DNA of 64,000 nt from Metallyticus violacea. Taxonomy: Eukaryota > Arthropoda > Insecta > Mantodea > Metallyticidae. A model generated the notes under the pieces. It made no database searches, had not been told where the DNA came from, and saw nothing but the letters and a program-made list of their open reading frames with translations. The stretch covers positions 44,582,001-44,646,000 of the forward strand of contig CM060842.1 of NCBI GenBank assembly GCA_030762175.1, written 5' to 3'. Position 1 is the first letter of the stretch. The number at the start of each line of letters is the position of its first letter. Of the stretch, positions 1-8,649 are shown one piece after another. The translations under genes and the position numbers were made by a program.

Positions 1-1270
1 CTTGAATGAGATGACACACAGACTATTAATTTGGAACCTAGGTTTTAATATTTTCTGTGCATATTCTTTAGGTTTTTAATTTTTCAGCCTTCATTCAGTA
101 CTAAAATGTCATGATATTCTTTAGGAGACAAGATACTTTTTTTTTCTTTCTGTATGCTTTCTCAATTCTACCGAAAATGCACTCTGGAACCATGTAGCTA
201 TGTCCAAGGACTAAAAAGAAAGGAAGAATATTCTTGAATTTGTAACTCTTTTCCAAGAATGCTATAAGCAAGTCAGAAAAAAAGTCCAGCAAAACCAATG
301 CAACTTATTTGCATCCTCTTGAAGATTCTGTTTTCAGCCAAGTATAGAAAATAATATTTTTCTTATTTTGCTCATTAGCATGAACCATGATGCATAGATT
401 GTACAACTATACTTGCCTTGCATAGAAAATTTCGCTCACTGACAGTTTTGGCAGTGGCTGGTTTTGCTGCATATTAAAGGCAATCTTAGTGACACCTGCA
501 TTTTCTCCTTTCATTATTCTAAAAAACTGCTTTGCATGAAGTATATACAATCTGCAACTAGTTCTTAATTCATTTTTTTTCTCCAAACATTTCTTTGATT
601 TAATTTTCATGAGACCAATATTATAAGTGAAGCATGTATCAGTGTGGGGAGTTCAAAATTGTAGATTAAAATATTTATAGAATACATCCTTATATTGTGA
701 TAAAGAGCATAGCTTGAAGGATGGCACCCTTATTGTCTGTACATCTTCTGCCACCCAAACATTCTTTTACCTGTACATCACTTTCAGTCACTGGAATCAC
801 CATTCATTCTGATTTAACTTGAAATATTTCTGCTTACAAACACAACTGTACCATTGATAACTTCTCTAAAAGTAACCTGGGAATATGTTGATGACATTGA
901 AGTCTGTTGTAGGATTATAAGCAGCTAGTCAAAGAAGAAAAATTGTTACAATAATGAGTAATGTAGCATAAACTAATCATTTCTGTTATTGTTAACTACT
1001 CAGTATGAAACGAAAGTAAGGAAGAATTTATTGCATTTGTTGACTTTTGCTTTAATTTTCAGATAACATATATTGGTTTTTGCTAAAACCCCATGAATTC
1101 ACCTGCTTCTATACACAATATTTGTAGACTTTTGCTAAAATCTGATTATCAAGACAACATAGTAGGTCAAAATTGTTTTATTACAATGTATAACTCAATT
1201 TCAAAAAATTTTGCATTTATAGAGTTTTGAAAAAATTCTACATGTACATGATGTACATGTTCAAGTGCAC
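1..1270. other. No gene seen; probable intron of the left-hand gene
   Basis: AT-rich sequence with only short spurious reading frames on both strands. I see no repeat family shared with the rest of the window and no exon with convincing splice sites. Because 3269-3388 is a terminal exon preceded by a splice acceptor, this stretch is most simply intron of that gene. Confidence 0.4.
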
Positions 1271-1281
1271 AAATCTTCAGT

Positions 1282-1372
<91 letters not shown>
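1282..1372. repeat. (ATA/TAA)n microsatellite
   Basis: About 90 bases of uninterrupted ATA/TAA trinucleotide repeat. Confidence 0.95.
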
Positions 1373-1599
1373 TAAAACAAAGCAGATAATATATTACTTA
1401 GCAATTCAACTGTCTTTAGCTGGTCTTAGGTAGTTGCCTTGCTGTTTGAAGAGATGTATTGAAATAAGACCATGCCCAGCTGACATGACAGTCTTTGTTC
1501 AATTCACAATAAAGACCTAATGCTACATTACATCACAAGTGACACTGCACTGTACTAATGCTTGAATTCTTTATTCACTTCAGTAAAATTGACAGGTTT

Positions 1600-1755
1600 T
1601 TAAGACCAGAACTCATGAGTAGGTGTGCAGTTTGAATCCTGCCAGGATTTGGCCTGGAATGCTTCCTTCCCACTCCCCCAAAATCTTTTTTCAATTTATT
1701 ATTTCATCTCATGTATCATCATTGTCCACTGCCTGTGATGCTTCAAGTTGAACAA
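1600..1755 (+). mobile_element. SINE-B copy, internally deleted
   Basis: The tRNA-like head with a B-box-like GTTTGAATCC is joined directly to the 3' body (CCTGGAATGCTTCCTTCC, then ATTTCATCTCATGTATCATC and the GTCCACTGCCTGTGATGC end). The middle part present in fuller copies such as 12200-12480 is missing, so this is an internally deleted old copy. Confidence 0.7.
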
Positions 1756-1789
1756 TTCTTTTGATAAGTATAGTTTAAAATAATGGGAA

Positions 1790-2010
1790 TTTTCACAGTG
1801 AAATATAGTATAATTTTACAATTTTTATAAGGAAATAATTCACATTTCGCTCATTGTTCCACTTACTTGGAATGTTTCCAAGACTGTTGCCTTCATCATC
1901 AGCATGCTTCTAATGTCGGCTTCCCAGCATGGTATTAAAATAGAGCTCTGTAGGTTTTACAAATTTTGTGATCAGGTAACTGTTGTTTGGAATATCAAAA
2001 TAACTAAATT
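1790..2010 (-). mobile_element. Penelope-like 3' end with decayed hammerhead
   Basis: On the minus strand it matches the pieces at 2870-3085, 6522-6840 and 46120-46320: a coding-like segment (AATACCATGCTGGGAAGC region), then CTGATGA at 1896-1902, a helix II, GAAAC, and the arm AAGTAAGTGGAAC. The cleavage triplet is TTC rather than GTC, so the ribozyme is probably dead. It lies inverted relative to 2870-3085, forming a large inverted pair around the SINE at 2207. Confidence 0.55.
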
Positions 2011-2206
2011 GTCCTTAACTAGGCATACAGAGCTAGCAGCATGGGAAAAAAATATACATTTATAAATACAGAGACAGATCAATGAACTTCGACACTGAAT
2101 TGAAAACAAACTTTAAGTCCATCACACCACCACCAGAGAATCCCCAAAGCAACATGGTGAATTTTGTCCAACAATTAACAGTTAGCTGAGAATTTTTGTT
2201 TGTTTT

Positions 2207-2479
2207 AAATGGATGCTCTTTAACATCTCAGGTCATCAGCAACCCATTCTATTCAGGGTGTGATATGACTGACAAATTTTTCTCAGAGGCCTCTTTATTC
2301 AGGCTTGAGGTTCTTTTTCATGCCATAAACGAAGATGGACCCATGGCTTTACTTCCCTTCCGAAGGAAGCCACACATGGAATTTTTACACCTTAAAAAAA
2401 AAATCCATTGATCCCGGTCGGGTTTGAACCCACGATCTTGGTTGGAAAATATGGTTGTCACTACACCACCAGGACGGAC
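2207..2479 (-). mobile_element. SINE-A copy
   Basis: tRNA-derived SINE on the minus strand: the body starts at GATGCTCTTTAACATCTCAG and the tRNA-like head (B-box-like GGTTTGAACCC, A-box-like TGGTGTAGTG on the minus strand) ends near 2479. Diverged from the consensus seen at 19035 and 42418. It abuts a Penelope-like arm at 2481. Confidence 0.85.
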
Positions 2480-2480
2480 T

Positions 2481-2640
2481 AAGAGGATGCGGATGAAGGT
2501 CTGTGAAACATGTTCTACACATAAACAAGTAAGTAGAGCAAATAAAATGTGTGGTTTGACTGAATCATACAGTAATATTAATTATAAATTTTTTATTTTT
2601 GTTTATGAATGTGTTTTCTTACACTGTTAATTATATGGGT
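2481..2640 (+). mobile_element. Penelope-like terminal arm (group 1)
   Basis: Contains GTGAAACATGTTCTACACAT followed by the arm motif AACAAGTAAGTAGAGCAA and a TTTGACTGAATCATACAGTA segment, which recur at 21240-21320, 39640-39710 and 46335-46430. The first part looks like the 3' half of a hammerhead core (GAAAC-AT-GTT) whose CTGATGA half is missing or decayed. Confidence 0.5.
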
Positions 2641-2869
2641 TTTTTGAAGAGCTTTTAAGAGTTTTGATTCATTTTGGAATTTTTATATTTTTTATTTATT
2701 TATTAATTTTTGGCTAGAAATGGTATGCTAAACACACAGAGAAATTGGCAACAGCGTACCATTTCTAGAGGGGAAAAAACTATGAATTTCAAAATGAACC
2801 AAAACTCTTAAAAGTTCTTAAAAATCCATAGAATTAACAGTATGGGAAATTATATATCATAAACAAAAG

Positions 2870-3085
2870 CAAAGAAATTTAGTTAATTTTGATCTTCCAA
2901 ACAACAGTAACATCATCACTAAATTTATAAAATCTGCAGTGACATCTTAATACCATGCTGGGAAGCTGACAGTGGAACCATGCTGATGATGAAGGCAACA
3001 GCTTTGAAAACATGTCCAAGTAAATGGTACAAAATAAGTGAAATTTGGGTGATTTCTTCATAAAAATTGTAAAATAATTCTTTTC
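2870..3085 (+). mobile_element. Penelope-like 3' end with hammerhead
   Basis: Plus-strand counterpart of the inverted copy at 1790-2010: the AATACCATGCTGGGAAGC segment, a hammerhead-like core, then the arm AAGTAAATGGTACAAAATAA and GTGAAATTTGGGTGATTT. The family is shared with 6522-6840 and 46120-46320. Confidence 0.6.
2975..3030 (+). ncRNA. Hammerhead-ribozyme-like motif
   Basis: CTGATGA at 2983-2989, a helix II of AAGGC with a partner near GCTTT, then GAAAACATGTC with GTC at 3014-3016. There is one extra A in the GAAAC segment, so activity is doubtful. Hammerhead ribozymes are an established feature of Penelope-like elements; assignment of this copy is by core motif and family membership. 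Confidence 0.5.
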
Positions 3086-3159
3086 ACATTCTTAATTAGC
3101 TGGTGAGTTGATTTAGTACTCTTATGCTCCACTTACCATTATATCATTCAGAGCATAAG

Positions 3160-3187
3160 AGTATTAATTAATTAATTAATTAATTAA
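3160..3187. repeat. (ATTA)n microsatellite
   Basis: A short run of ATTA units (GTATTAATTAATTAATTAA). Confidence 0.9.
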
Positions 3188-3268
3188 GAGTATATAAGTT
3201 GCTTCACTGTATTAGTTCAGACAAAAAGTTTGTTGTAAATTTAATTCTTTTCATATTTATTCTTTCAG

Positions 3269-3388
3269 GTAGGAGGTGAATGGGTTACAAAACCATTGAG
3301 ATTCTACATTCTTGGAAATCCATCTGTCAGTCGTCGAGATAAAGCAAAGGAAAGAGAACTGCAAGACAGCATAAGCAACAGTTCATAG
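3269..3388 (+). CDS. Terminal coding exon of unrecognised left-hand gene
   Basis: A polypyrimidine tract ending TTCTTTCAG precedes an open frame from 3269 that runs 39 codons to TAG at 3386-3388. The peptide begins VGGEWVTKPLRFYILGNPSV and ends in a charged, serine-rich tail (RRDKAKEREL, then SISNSS). The dense, low-bias codons and the acceptor argue for a genuine last exon rather than a chance frame. An ATTAAA at 3447-3452 could serve as polyadenylation signal. I do not recognise the protein family; the rest of the gene lies left of the window. Phase 0 at the acceptor is assumed from the open frame. Confidence 0.6.
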   Translation, partial: VGGEWVTKPLRFYILGNPSVSRRDKAKERELQDSISNSS

Positions 3389-3468
3389 TGTATTTCAAGT
3401 TCTCTTGCAGATTGTATGTATGTCTTATAAAAGTAGTATGTTTTATATTAAACTGCAATGTCTAAAAA

Positions 3469-3598
3469 TGTATACATAGTTTTACAACCAACATATTTCA
3501 AAATTTTTTTAAAACTTTGTTTTATTTTTTTCATGTATACATAGTTTTACAACCAACATATTTCAAAATTTTTTTAAAACTTTGTTTTATTTTTTTCA
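3469..3598. repeat. Perfect 2 x 65 bp tandem duplication
   Basis: The 65-base unit beginning TGTATACATAGTTTTACAAC and ending TTTTATTTTTTTCA occurs twice without a single difference (3469-3533 and 3534-3598), just downstream of the stop codon of the left-hand gene. Identity this high in neutral sequence implies a very recent duplication or an assembly artefact. Confidence 0.95.
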
Positions 3599-3599
3599 G

Positions 3600-3715
3600 T
3601 AAACACCCATTTTAGCTACTTAGGCATTGCAAGTGGTGGTCATTGATGAATTGATGATACATGAGATGAAATGTTAGATTGGGGAAGGAAGCATTTCAAG
3701 CAACTGGTTTATATT
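3600..3715 (-). mobile_element. SINE-B 3' fragment
   Basis: On the minus strand it carries the family's 3' end: TGCCTAAGTAGCTAAAATGG then GTGTTT, preceded by the ATTTCATCTCATGTATCATC region. Head absent, so 5'-truncated. Confidence 0.6.
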
Positions 3716-4820
3716 TCCCTAGCTGATGAAGGAGGGGCTGTATGGTTTTCTATTTATATTGAATTGCCCTGCCATGTTGTCAGAAGTTTGGCTCTTGTTC
3801 AACTCAATAGTTCCTAGGAGAGTCTCATTACCCTTTGTCTTCCTATCTATGGCTCATCCTTGAGCATTTTGCAGCCTTCCTGGAACCTCATGAACCATCT
3901 TTGCACCATTAATTAATTAATTCATTCATTCATTCACAGCATCAGCACCAAAGGCCTGGTATTTTTTCCATGTGAATGTAGTTTTACTCTTCCCAGTTTA
4001 AATTCATAGAGCATACAAGCTTATATAATCATCTTCAGGGTGTTCATGTTTGGCCACACTTCGAATACTGGCTAACACTAGGAAAAATTGAACCTACCAG
4101 TGTACAGTCAAACTCTCAGCAATAATTTTTTTTCATGTCTTAACTTTATTTGTTGCACATTTGATTTTTGCCAGTGCTTGAAAGTTGAGCATCATGAAAA
4201 AATCTATAGAAATTTTTGGTGAACTGTATGATTAAACCAATTAAATCTGTCTTCAGCCATCAATATTAACTACTGCCAGTGCTGTTAAAATGAACAGAAG
4301 TTGACAGGTTTTTCCAGTAAAATACTTCTTTTAGGGTATACTAGTGATCAATGTAAACTTCATTCAATAAAAGTTTTCTGTTCAGCAAAATTAGGTAATA
4401 GCCAATTTCTTCAGATTTTTTAAGGTACTCTTTCAATGGCATTTCTCTTCTGACACATATGATGGAAGATGAAATACTTTGCAGAACAGCCTCTGGGGAC
4501 TAATAATGATAGAACTGATGTGAGAGCATCTAATGATGTACTTTATGAAGTGCAGTGCTGAATAACATAATGAATGATGTCCATGCTTAAAATTTCAGAA
4601 ACCAGAAATAAATGTGTTTACAGTATGCTAACACAAGCAAAGTAAAGCATCAATGGAAAACTCTGGGGAGTTAGTATACAACATTTGATATCAATAATAG
4701 CTGATTAGGTTGCAATCATAACTAGAAAATCTGGGCATTTTAAGAAGAATTTTGAAACATTTTACTTTATTGTAGTGCATAAAGGCATTGGAAGAGCAGA
4801 TACAAAATGGCACTATACAC
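3716..4820. other. Intergenic, nothing identified
   Basis: AT-rich sequence with a short ATTA/ATTC run near 3909-3935. I see no exon, RNA gene or repeat family shared with the rest of the window. Confidence 0.4.
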
Positions 4821-4826
4821 ACACAG

Positions 4827-5461
4827 AGGATGTTTCAGAAATACTTTTACAAACTTTGGTGGTGGGTTCCTCATTCCAAAACAAGAAAAAAAAACCCATA
4901 TAAACATATGTCCAGAAATCCTTAGTTTTTGGGTTATTAATGAAAGTTTATCAAAACAAGTGGGGAAATATCCATATAAACGTATGTCCAGAAATTATTA
5001 GTTTTATGAGCTATTAATGAAAGTTTACCAAAACAAGTAATATAAAAGTCCATATATACTTATATTTACTTCAATGTGTTTCAAGGTACAATCTAACAAC
5101 TTAAGTTCACAACCAAAAATAAAATTCATTTTGTTCAATAATCAAATAGTGTCATGGATACAAGTATGCTGATGCACTTGGCACATCAGCATTGCATACT
5201 TATATGACAAAATATTATTAGCAAAATGCAGTTATAGCACTGTTGAAAGTTAGCCATTTATGTGATTTGGTAATAACCCCATTAAAGATGTGATAGAAAT
5301 AGTTATTTTAATTCTGGTGTAAACTTTCATTAATAACTCAAAAACTAGGATTTGCAGACATATGTTTATATGGACTTTTATTTTCTTGTTTTGGTAAACT
5401 TTCATTTAAAAAAAAAGTTGGGCGAGGAACGTGTCACCAAAGTTTGTAAAAGTATTTCTAT
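4827..5461. mobile_element. Non-autonomous element with long terminal inverted repeats
   Basis: The left end AGAAATACTTTTACAAACTT plus TGGTGG and GTTCCTC recurs inverted at the right end (GAGGAAC, CACCAAAGTTTGTAAAAGTA, TTTCT). Inner sequence is also inverted: ATAAACATATGTCC with ATTAATGAAAGTTTA on the left, and its complement around 5320-5400. The left half contains a partial tandem repeat of about 70 bases (4898-5040). No transposase frame, so it is MITE-like; superfamily not determined. Confidence 0.7.
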
Positions 5462-5469
5462 AATAAAAA

Positions 5470-6020
5470 TGAAAAATAAAATAACTCTTGGAACAATGTA
5501 ACTAATATAACAAGAATAGAGAAGCAGAAATAGATAAACACTTAAGGCCAAAGCCCTTTTTCAAGAAGAAGCATAGACGTAAAGAAAATAACAGTCATAA
5601 TAGTCATATATATTCTATGACTAATGATCACTATCTTTTTATTAAAACAACAGAAATATGCATTATATAGGGCCCATTTGTGTAACATGTTATGTTTGCA
5701 CTAGAAAAGCAGGGGATTAGCATAATTATATTAAGAAGCAATGAACAAACTAGTGCAGAGCAAGAAAAAATTTTAATATTACAGAAGGAAAATACACCCA
5801 AGGATGGTAGAGAAATATGATTATAAGCACATTAAGAGAATAACGTGCTTTTGTTTTCTTATCACAATAAAGTTATCAAGTTTATATTGGTTATGTTTAT
5901 CACAGAAGGATGTATTTTTGTCTGTTAGATTGGTCATAGATTAATTTGTAACTGTTTCTAAATATCATGCAAGATGCTAATGAAGCTCTTTTGAACCCTA
6001 AAAATGCATCTAAGCACAAA
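5470..6020. other. Intergenic, nothing identified
   Basis: No supported gene. The sequence is AT-rich and may be old transposon, but I cannot assign it. Confidence 0.35.
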
Positions 6021-6021
6021 A

Positions 6022-6250
6022 AAGTATATAACCAATGTATTAAAATTTGTTCACACTAACTCCATTCACTTACTTAAAAATTGCCAACAGATGCTGCCAC
6101 AAGAACATCAAGAGACCCAACCGCCACTTCAAACAACAGTTTGCCTATAGGCTGAAGATGGGAGGGTTCACTCTCGAAACCTATGTCCAATTTTTAAGTA
6201 AGTGAATGGAGTTAGTGTGAACAAATTTTAGTACATTGATTATATATATA
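6022..6250. mobile_element. Foldback Penelope-like element, arms start at ribozyme site
   Basis: Arms of about 60 bases face each other: left arm 6083 down to about 6022, right arm 6188 to about 6250, both beginning CAATTTTTAAGTAAGTGAAT and running through GGAGTTAGTGTGAAC and AAATTTTA. The 104-base centre carries a hammerhead core. The right arm begins immediately after its GTC, and the left arm begins at the same base without the ribozyme. The same arm family appears at 37345-37395, 52380-52480 and 62110-62220. Confidence 0.7.
6140..6200 (+). ncRNA. Hammerhead-ribozyme-like motif, intact core
   Basis: CTGAAGA at 6152-6158 (fits CUGANGA), one T, helix II GGGAG/CTCTC with loop GGTTCA, GAAAC at 6176-6180, loop CTAT, then the cleavage triplet GTC at 6185-6187. 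Helix III in cis is only AC/GT. The extra T between the core A and helix II is shared by all copies here; natural hammerheads with an extra nucleotide at this place exist. Helix I is weak as drawn. Confidence 0.6.
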
Positions 6251-6521
6251 TATATACCATTCCATTGTTAATAGCTTCAAAAGTACATTTAATTGAGTTT
6301 CCAAAAAAGTTATCTTAATGATAATATTATGTAGTACAGGCTGAACTCTCATTGGACGTTTATTCTGAAACTATGCAGATTTTTATACTTAAATTTTTTG
6401 TCAGTATCCTTAGAGTTAGGGAGTATTGGAGCTGCAGCAGTTGTAAGTATAGTTTAGTTTAGTTCTTGGAGCATTCCATGAGTTCACAAAGCAGTCAGAG
6501 ACTTACGACATAGAATTTGTC

Positions 6522-6840
6522 TAGTTTTTTGTATCGAAGATTTTCACAGTGAAACATAGAATAATATGACAAATTATTATTACGAAATCACTCAAATTTC
6601 ATTAATTTTGTTCCACTTATTTGGACATGTTTCAAAGGCGTTTGCCTCCATCTTCAGCTTGGTCCCACTGGCTGCTTCCCAGCATGGTATTGAGATGTCG
6701 CTCTGTGGTTTTAATGAACTTATTGATGAGGTAACTGTAGTTTGGGAGATCAAAGTTAACCCATTTATGTATTTGTGTCCAAGTAAGTGGAACAAAATTA
6801 GTGAAATTTGAGTGATTTTGTAATAATAATTTGTCATATT
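6522..6840 (-). mobile_element. Foldback Penelope-like insertion with 12 bp duplication
   Basis: Inverted arms begin TGACAAATTATTATTACGAA (6569) and end in its complement near 6836. On the minus strand the interior holds a coding-like segment (FIKTTERHLNTMLGSS in translation) leading into a hammerhead. ATAGAATTTGTC flanks it on both sides (6510-6521 and 6841-6852), a 12-base target-site duplication inside family D. Confidence 0.7.
6615..6670 (-). ncRNA. Hammerhead-ribozyme-like motif, intact core
   Basis: Minus strand: CTGAAGA (6657-6651), one T, helix II GGAGGC/GCCTTT with loop AAAC, GAAAC (6633-6629), AT, GTC (6626-6624), then C at 6623. All core positions fit CUGANGA/GAAA/GUH. ACATGT at helix III is palindromic, as expected for a ribozyme that works as a dimer. 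The right arm of the same element begins at the equivalent GTC|C at 6777-6780. Confidence 0.65.
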
Positions 6841-6852
6841 ATAGAATTTGTC

Positions 6853-6938
6853 AATTATCAAATCGACTTACTAGATAATAAGAACATATTAGTCGCTTCA
6901 CTGCATTGGTTCCAACAAGAAATTAAATGTTATATTTA
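6853..6938 (+). mobile_element. Short Penelope-like tail fragment
   Basis: An 86-base piece with the family tail AGTCGCTTCACTGCATTGGT, bounded by a second and third copy of ATAGAATTTGTC (6841-6852 and 6939-6950). The same tail is seen at 3195-3230 and, diverged, at 46430-46460. Confidence 0.5.
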
Positions 6939-7689
6939 ATAGAATTTGTCATTTACGATTACCACAGGTGCAGCACACATTCTATATTTAAAAAAAATAT
7001 GCGCATTTGCATAAATAATTACAATAAAAATGAAAAAGCAACAGCTAGAGCAACTCAACCAAAACGACAAAAACAGAAGCAGAAACAGACAAATCACTCA
7101 ATCACACAAATTTTACACTATATACATGTTTACATATGCATTGATATAAAATTATTGCAGTGTTTTTAATTAAATATAATGATGTTGTCACTCATATAGT
7201 TCTTTATAGAATAATATACCCTTTTTGGGGGGGCATTTTCTAAGAGCATATTTAAAGGATTTACCATTGTTTATCAAGGCTTTTAGGCTAAAGGGAACAA
7301 CGTTTTGTACTAAAATGCATTTGTAATAAACTCCTTTTTGATGGCAGGAAAGTGTTGAAATTGGTATATGTATTTTCTTTTTGTCTAGTATTCTTGCCAT
7401 ATATATTTTGAATTTTGTACAATTTTTTCTTTATATCTTATATAAAAGTTCATGAGAGATAATAATATACATGGAAAGAGTTAAACTTTCAAATTGCCTA
7501 AAGAGTTTCCTGCATGAATATCTGTCAAGTGTACCTGCGATTATTCATATGACTTTTTTCTGTAATAGGAAGACATGCTCACTTTAACGAGTTTCCCCAA
7601 AATATAAGACCATATTTAGTTATTCAGTCGAAATAAGCATAATAATTTAGTTTTAAGGTAAAGCACATGCTAATACAATGATTAAAGAA

Positions 7690-8430
7690 ATGGGTCTCAT
7701 AAATGTTTTCTTACATGCACCCAACAATGGCCTAGTGTAAAACTGGGACCTTGAATATTTGCTATCAACATTTTTTCTTTTTAATGTCTAAAAATCTAAT
7801 ACTTGCTAATATTGACACAATTAAAGCTCAGTAATATTAAACACTTTTCATTGTATATAACCCAACATTTAGATAGTAAGCTCCAGTGGAGGGATGCATT
7901 ACCAGTATCTGTGGCTTCATTGATCTTTATGCATCTCATTAAAATTGTTGTCAATTTCTGGCTGTCTTTCCAACAACCAGCTCAGAGAAATATATGTTTG
8001 ATCTACAGTTTTATCCAAGATTTTAATGTCCATGAGAGTCACATCTTCATTCCACCTTTTTTTAAATTAAAATTTTGTTTTACATTTGCATTTCAAAATA
8101 AAGAATGCAGTATTTTACTATTAGCAAGAGGTTTTTATTATATGTGCCAAATCTACCTTTGACAGTTAAAGTAATTTCTAGAAGTTCAAACTAAAGTTAG
8201 AGACAGGTGAAATGTCATGGGATGCAGTGCTCAACTCTTCATCACTTAACAAATAGCTTTAATGTTCTGTAATGAAAATCACCTGGCAGAGATATTGTCA
8301 AATGTCTGACCAAAAGCATTTTGTAGACAGTAGCATATAAACTGAGAAATGAAGAATTCATAACTGGAGCCAAATTAGTAATGTAATTTTGAAGATTTAT
8401 CATGTCAACAGTGATACAGGTGATAATTGT
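7690..8430. other. Intergenic, nothing identified
   Basis: A 119-codon frame runs from 7803 to 8162, but it has no recognisable motif, is phenylalanine/leucine-rich in the manner of AT-rich chance frames, and has no splice signals I trust. Confidence 0.35.
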
Positions 8431-8435
8431 GGGCA

Positions 8436-8648
8436 TGATTGCATGTCAGAACATCTCTTCAGGATGAAATTAATCAAGGAAGCGACTGCTCACTGTGTAA
8501 GGATGTGAATACTATCTTAAACAAAGAACATGTACTGAAATGCAGCCAACTAGAATGCAACAAACCTATGAAAAATAATTGGGAAGCTACGGGAAATATT
8601 ATAAATTTCAGCATCCCCAATAGTCTCTACCAACCAACCAATCAACAG
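8436..8648 (+). pseudogene. Possible non-LTR retrotransposon C-terminus
   Basis: A short open frame has the pattern C-x2-C-x(about 11)-H-x4-C (CSLCKDV ... EHVLKC) followed by NNWEATGNII. This resembles the zinc-knuckle-like tail after the RNase H or RT region of several insect LINE ORF2 proteins, where EH(L/V)L-C and a later WEAR are common. Only about 70 codons are open and no RT is found upstream, so this is at best a decayed fragment. Confidence 0.35.
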
Positions 8649-8649
8649 T

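Larger units (their letters stand above)
6455..7680 (+). mobile_element. Repeat family D copy, interrupted
   Basis: Starts at the family edge AGTTTAGTTTAGTTCTTGG and continues with ATAGAATTTGTC, GATTACCACAGGTGCAGCAC, CAACTCAACC, the TACATGTTTACATATGCATT segment, TTTACCATTGTTTATCAAGG and the AAATAAGCATAATAA end, all shared with 14886-15640 and 17006-19989. A Penelope-like insertion interrupts it at 6522. The copy at 17006-19989 shows that the family has long terminal inverted repeats; here no right terminal repeat is evident. No coding capacity. Confidence 0.65.

Noticed and set aside
1282..1372. CRISPR-like array or satellite
   Set aside because: Simple trinucleotide microsatellite without spacers; the window is eukaryotic.
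7803..8162. 119-codon frame
   Set aside because: Phe/Leu/Ile-rich as expected of AT-rich DNA; no homology I can see and no upstream or downstream exon.
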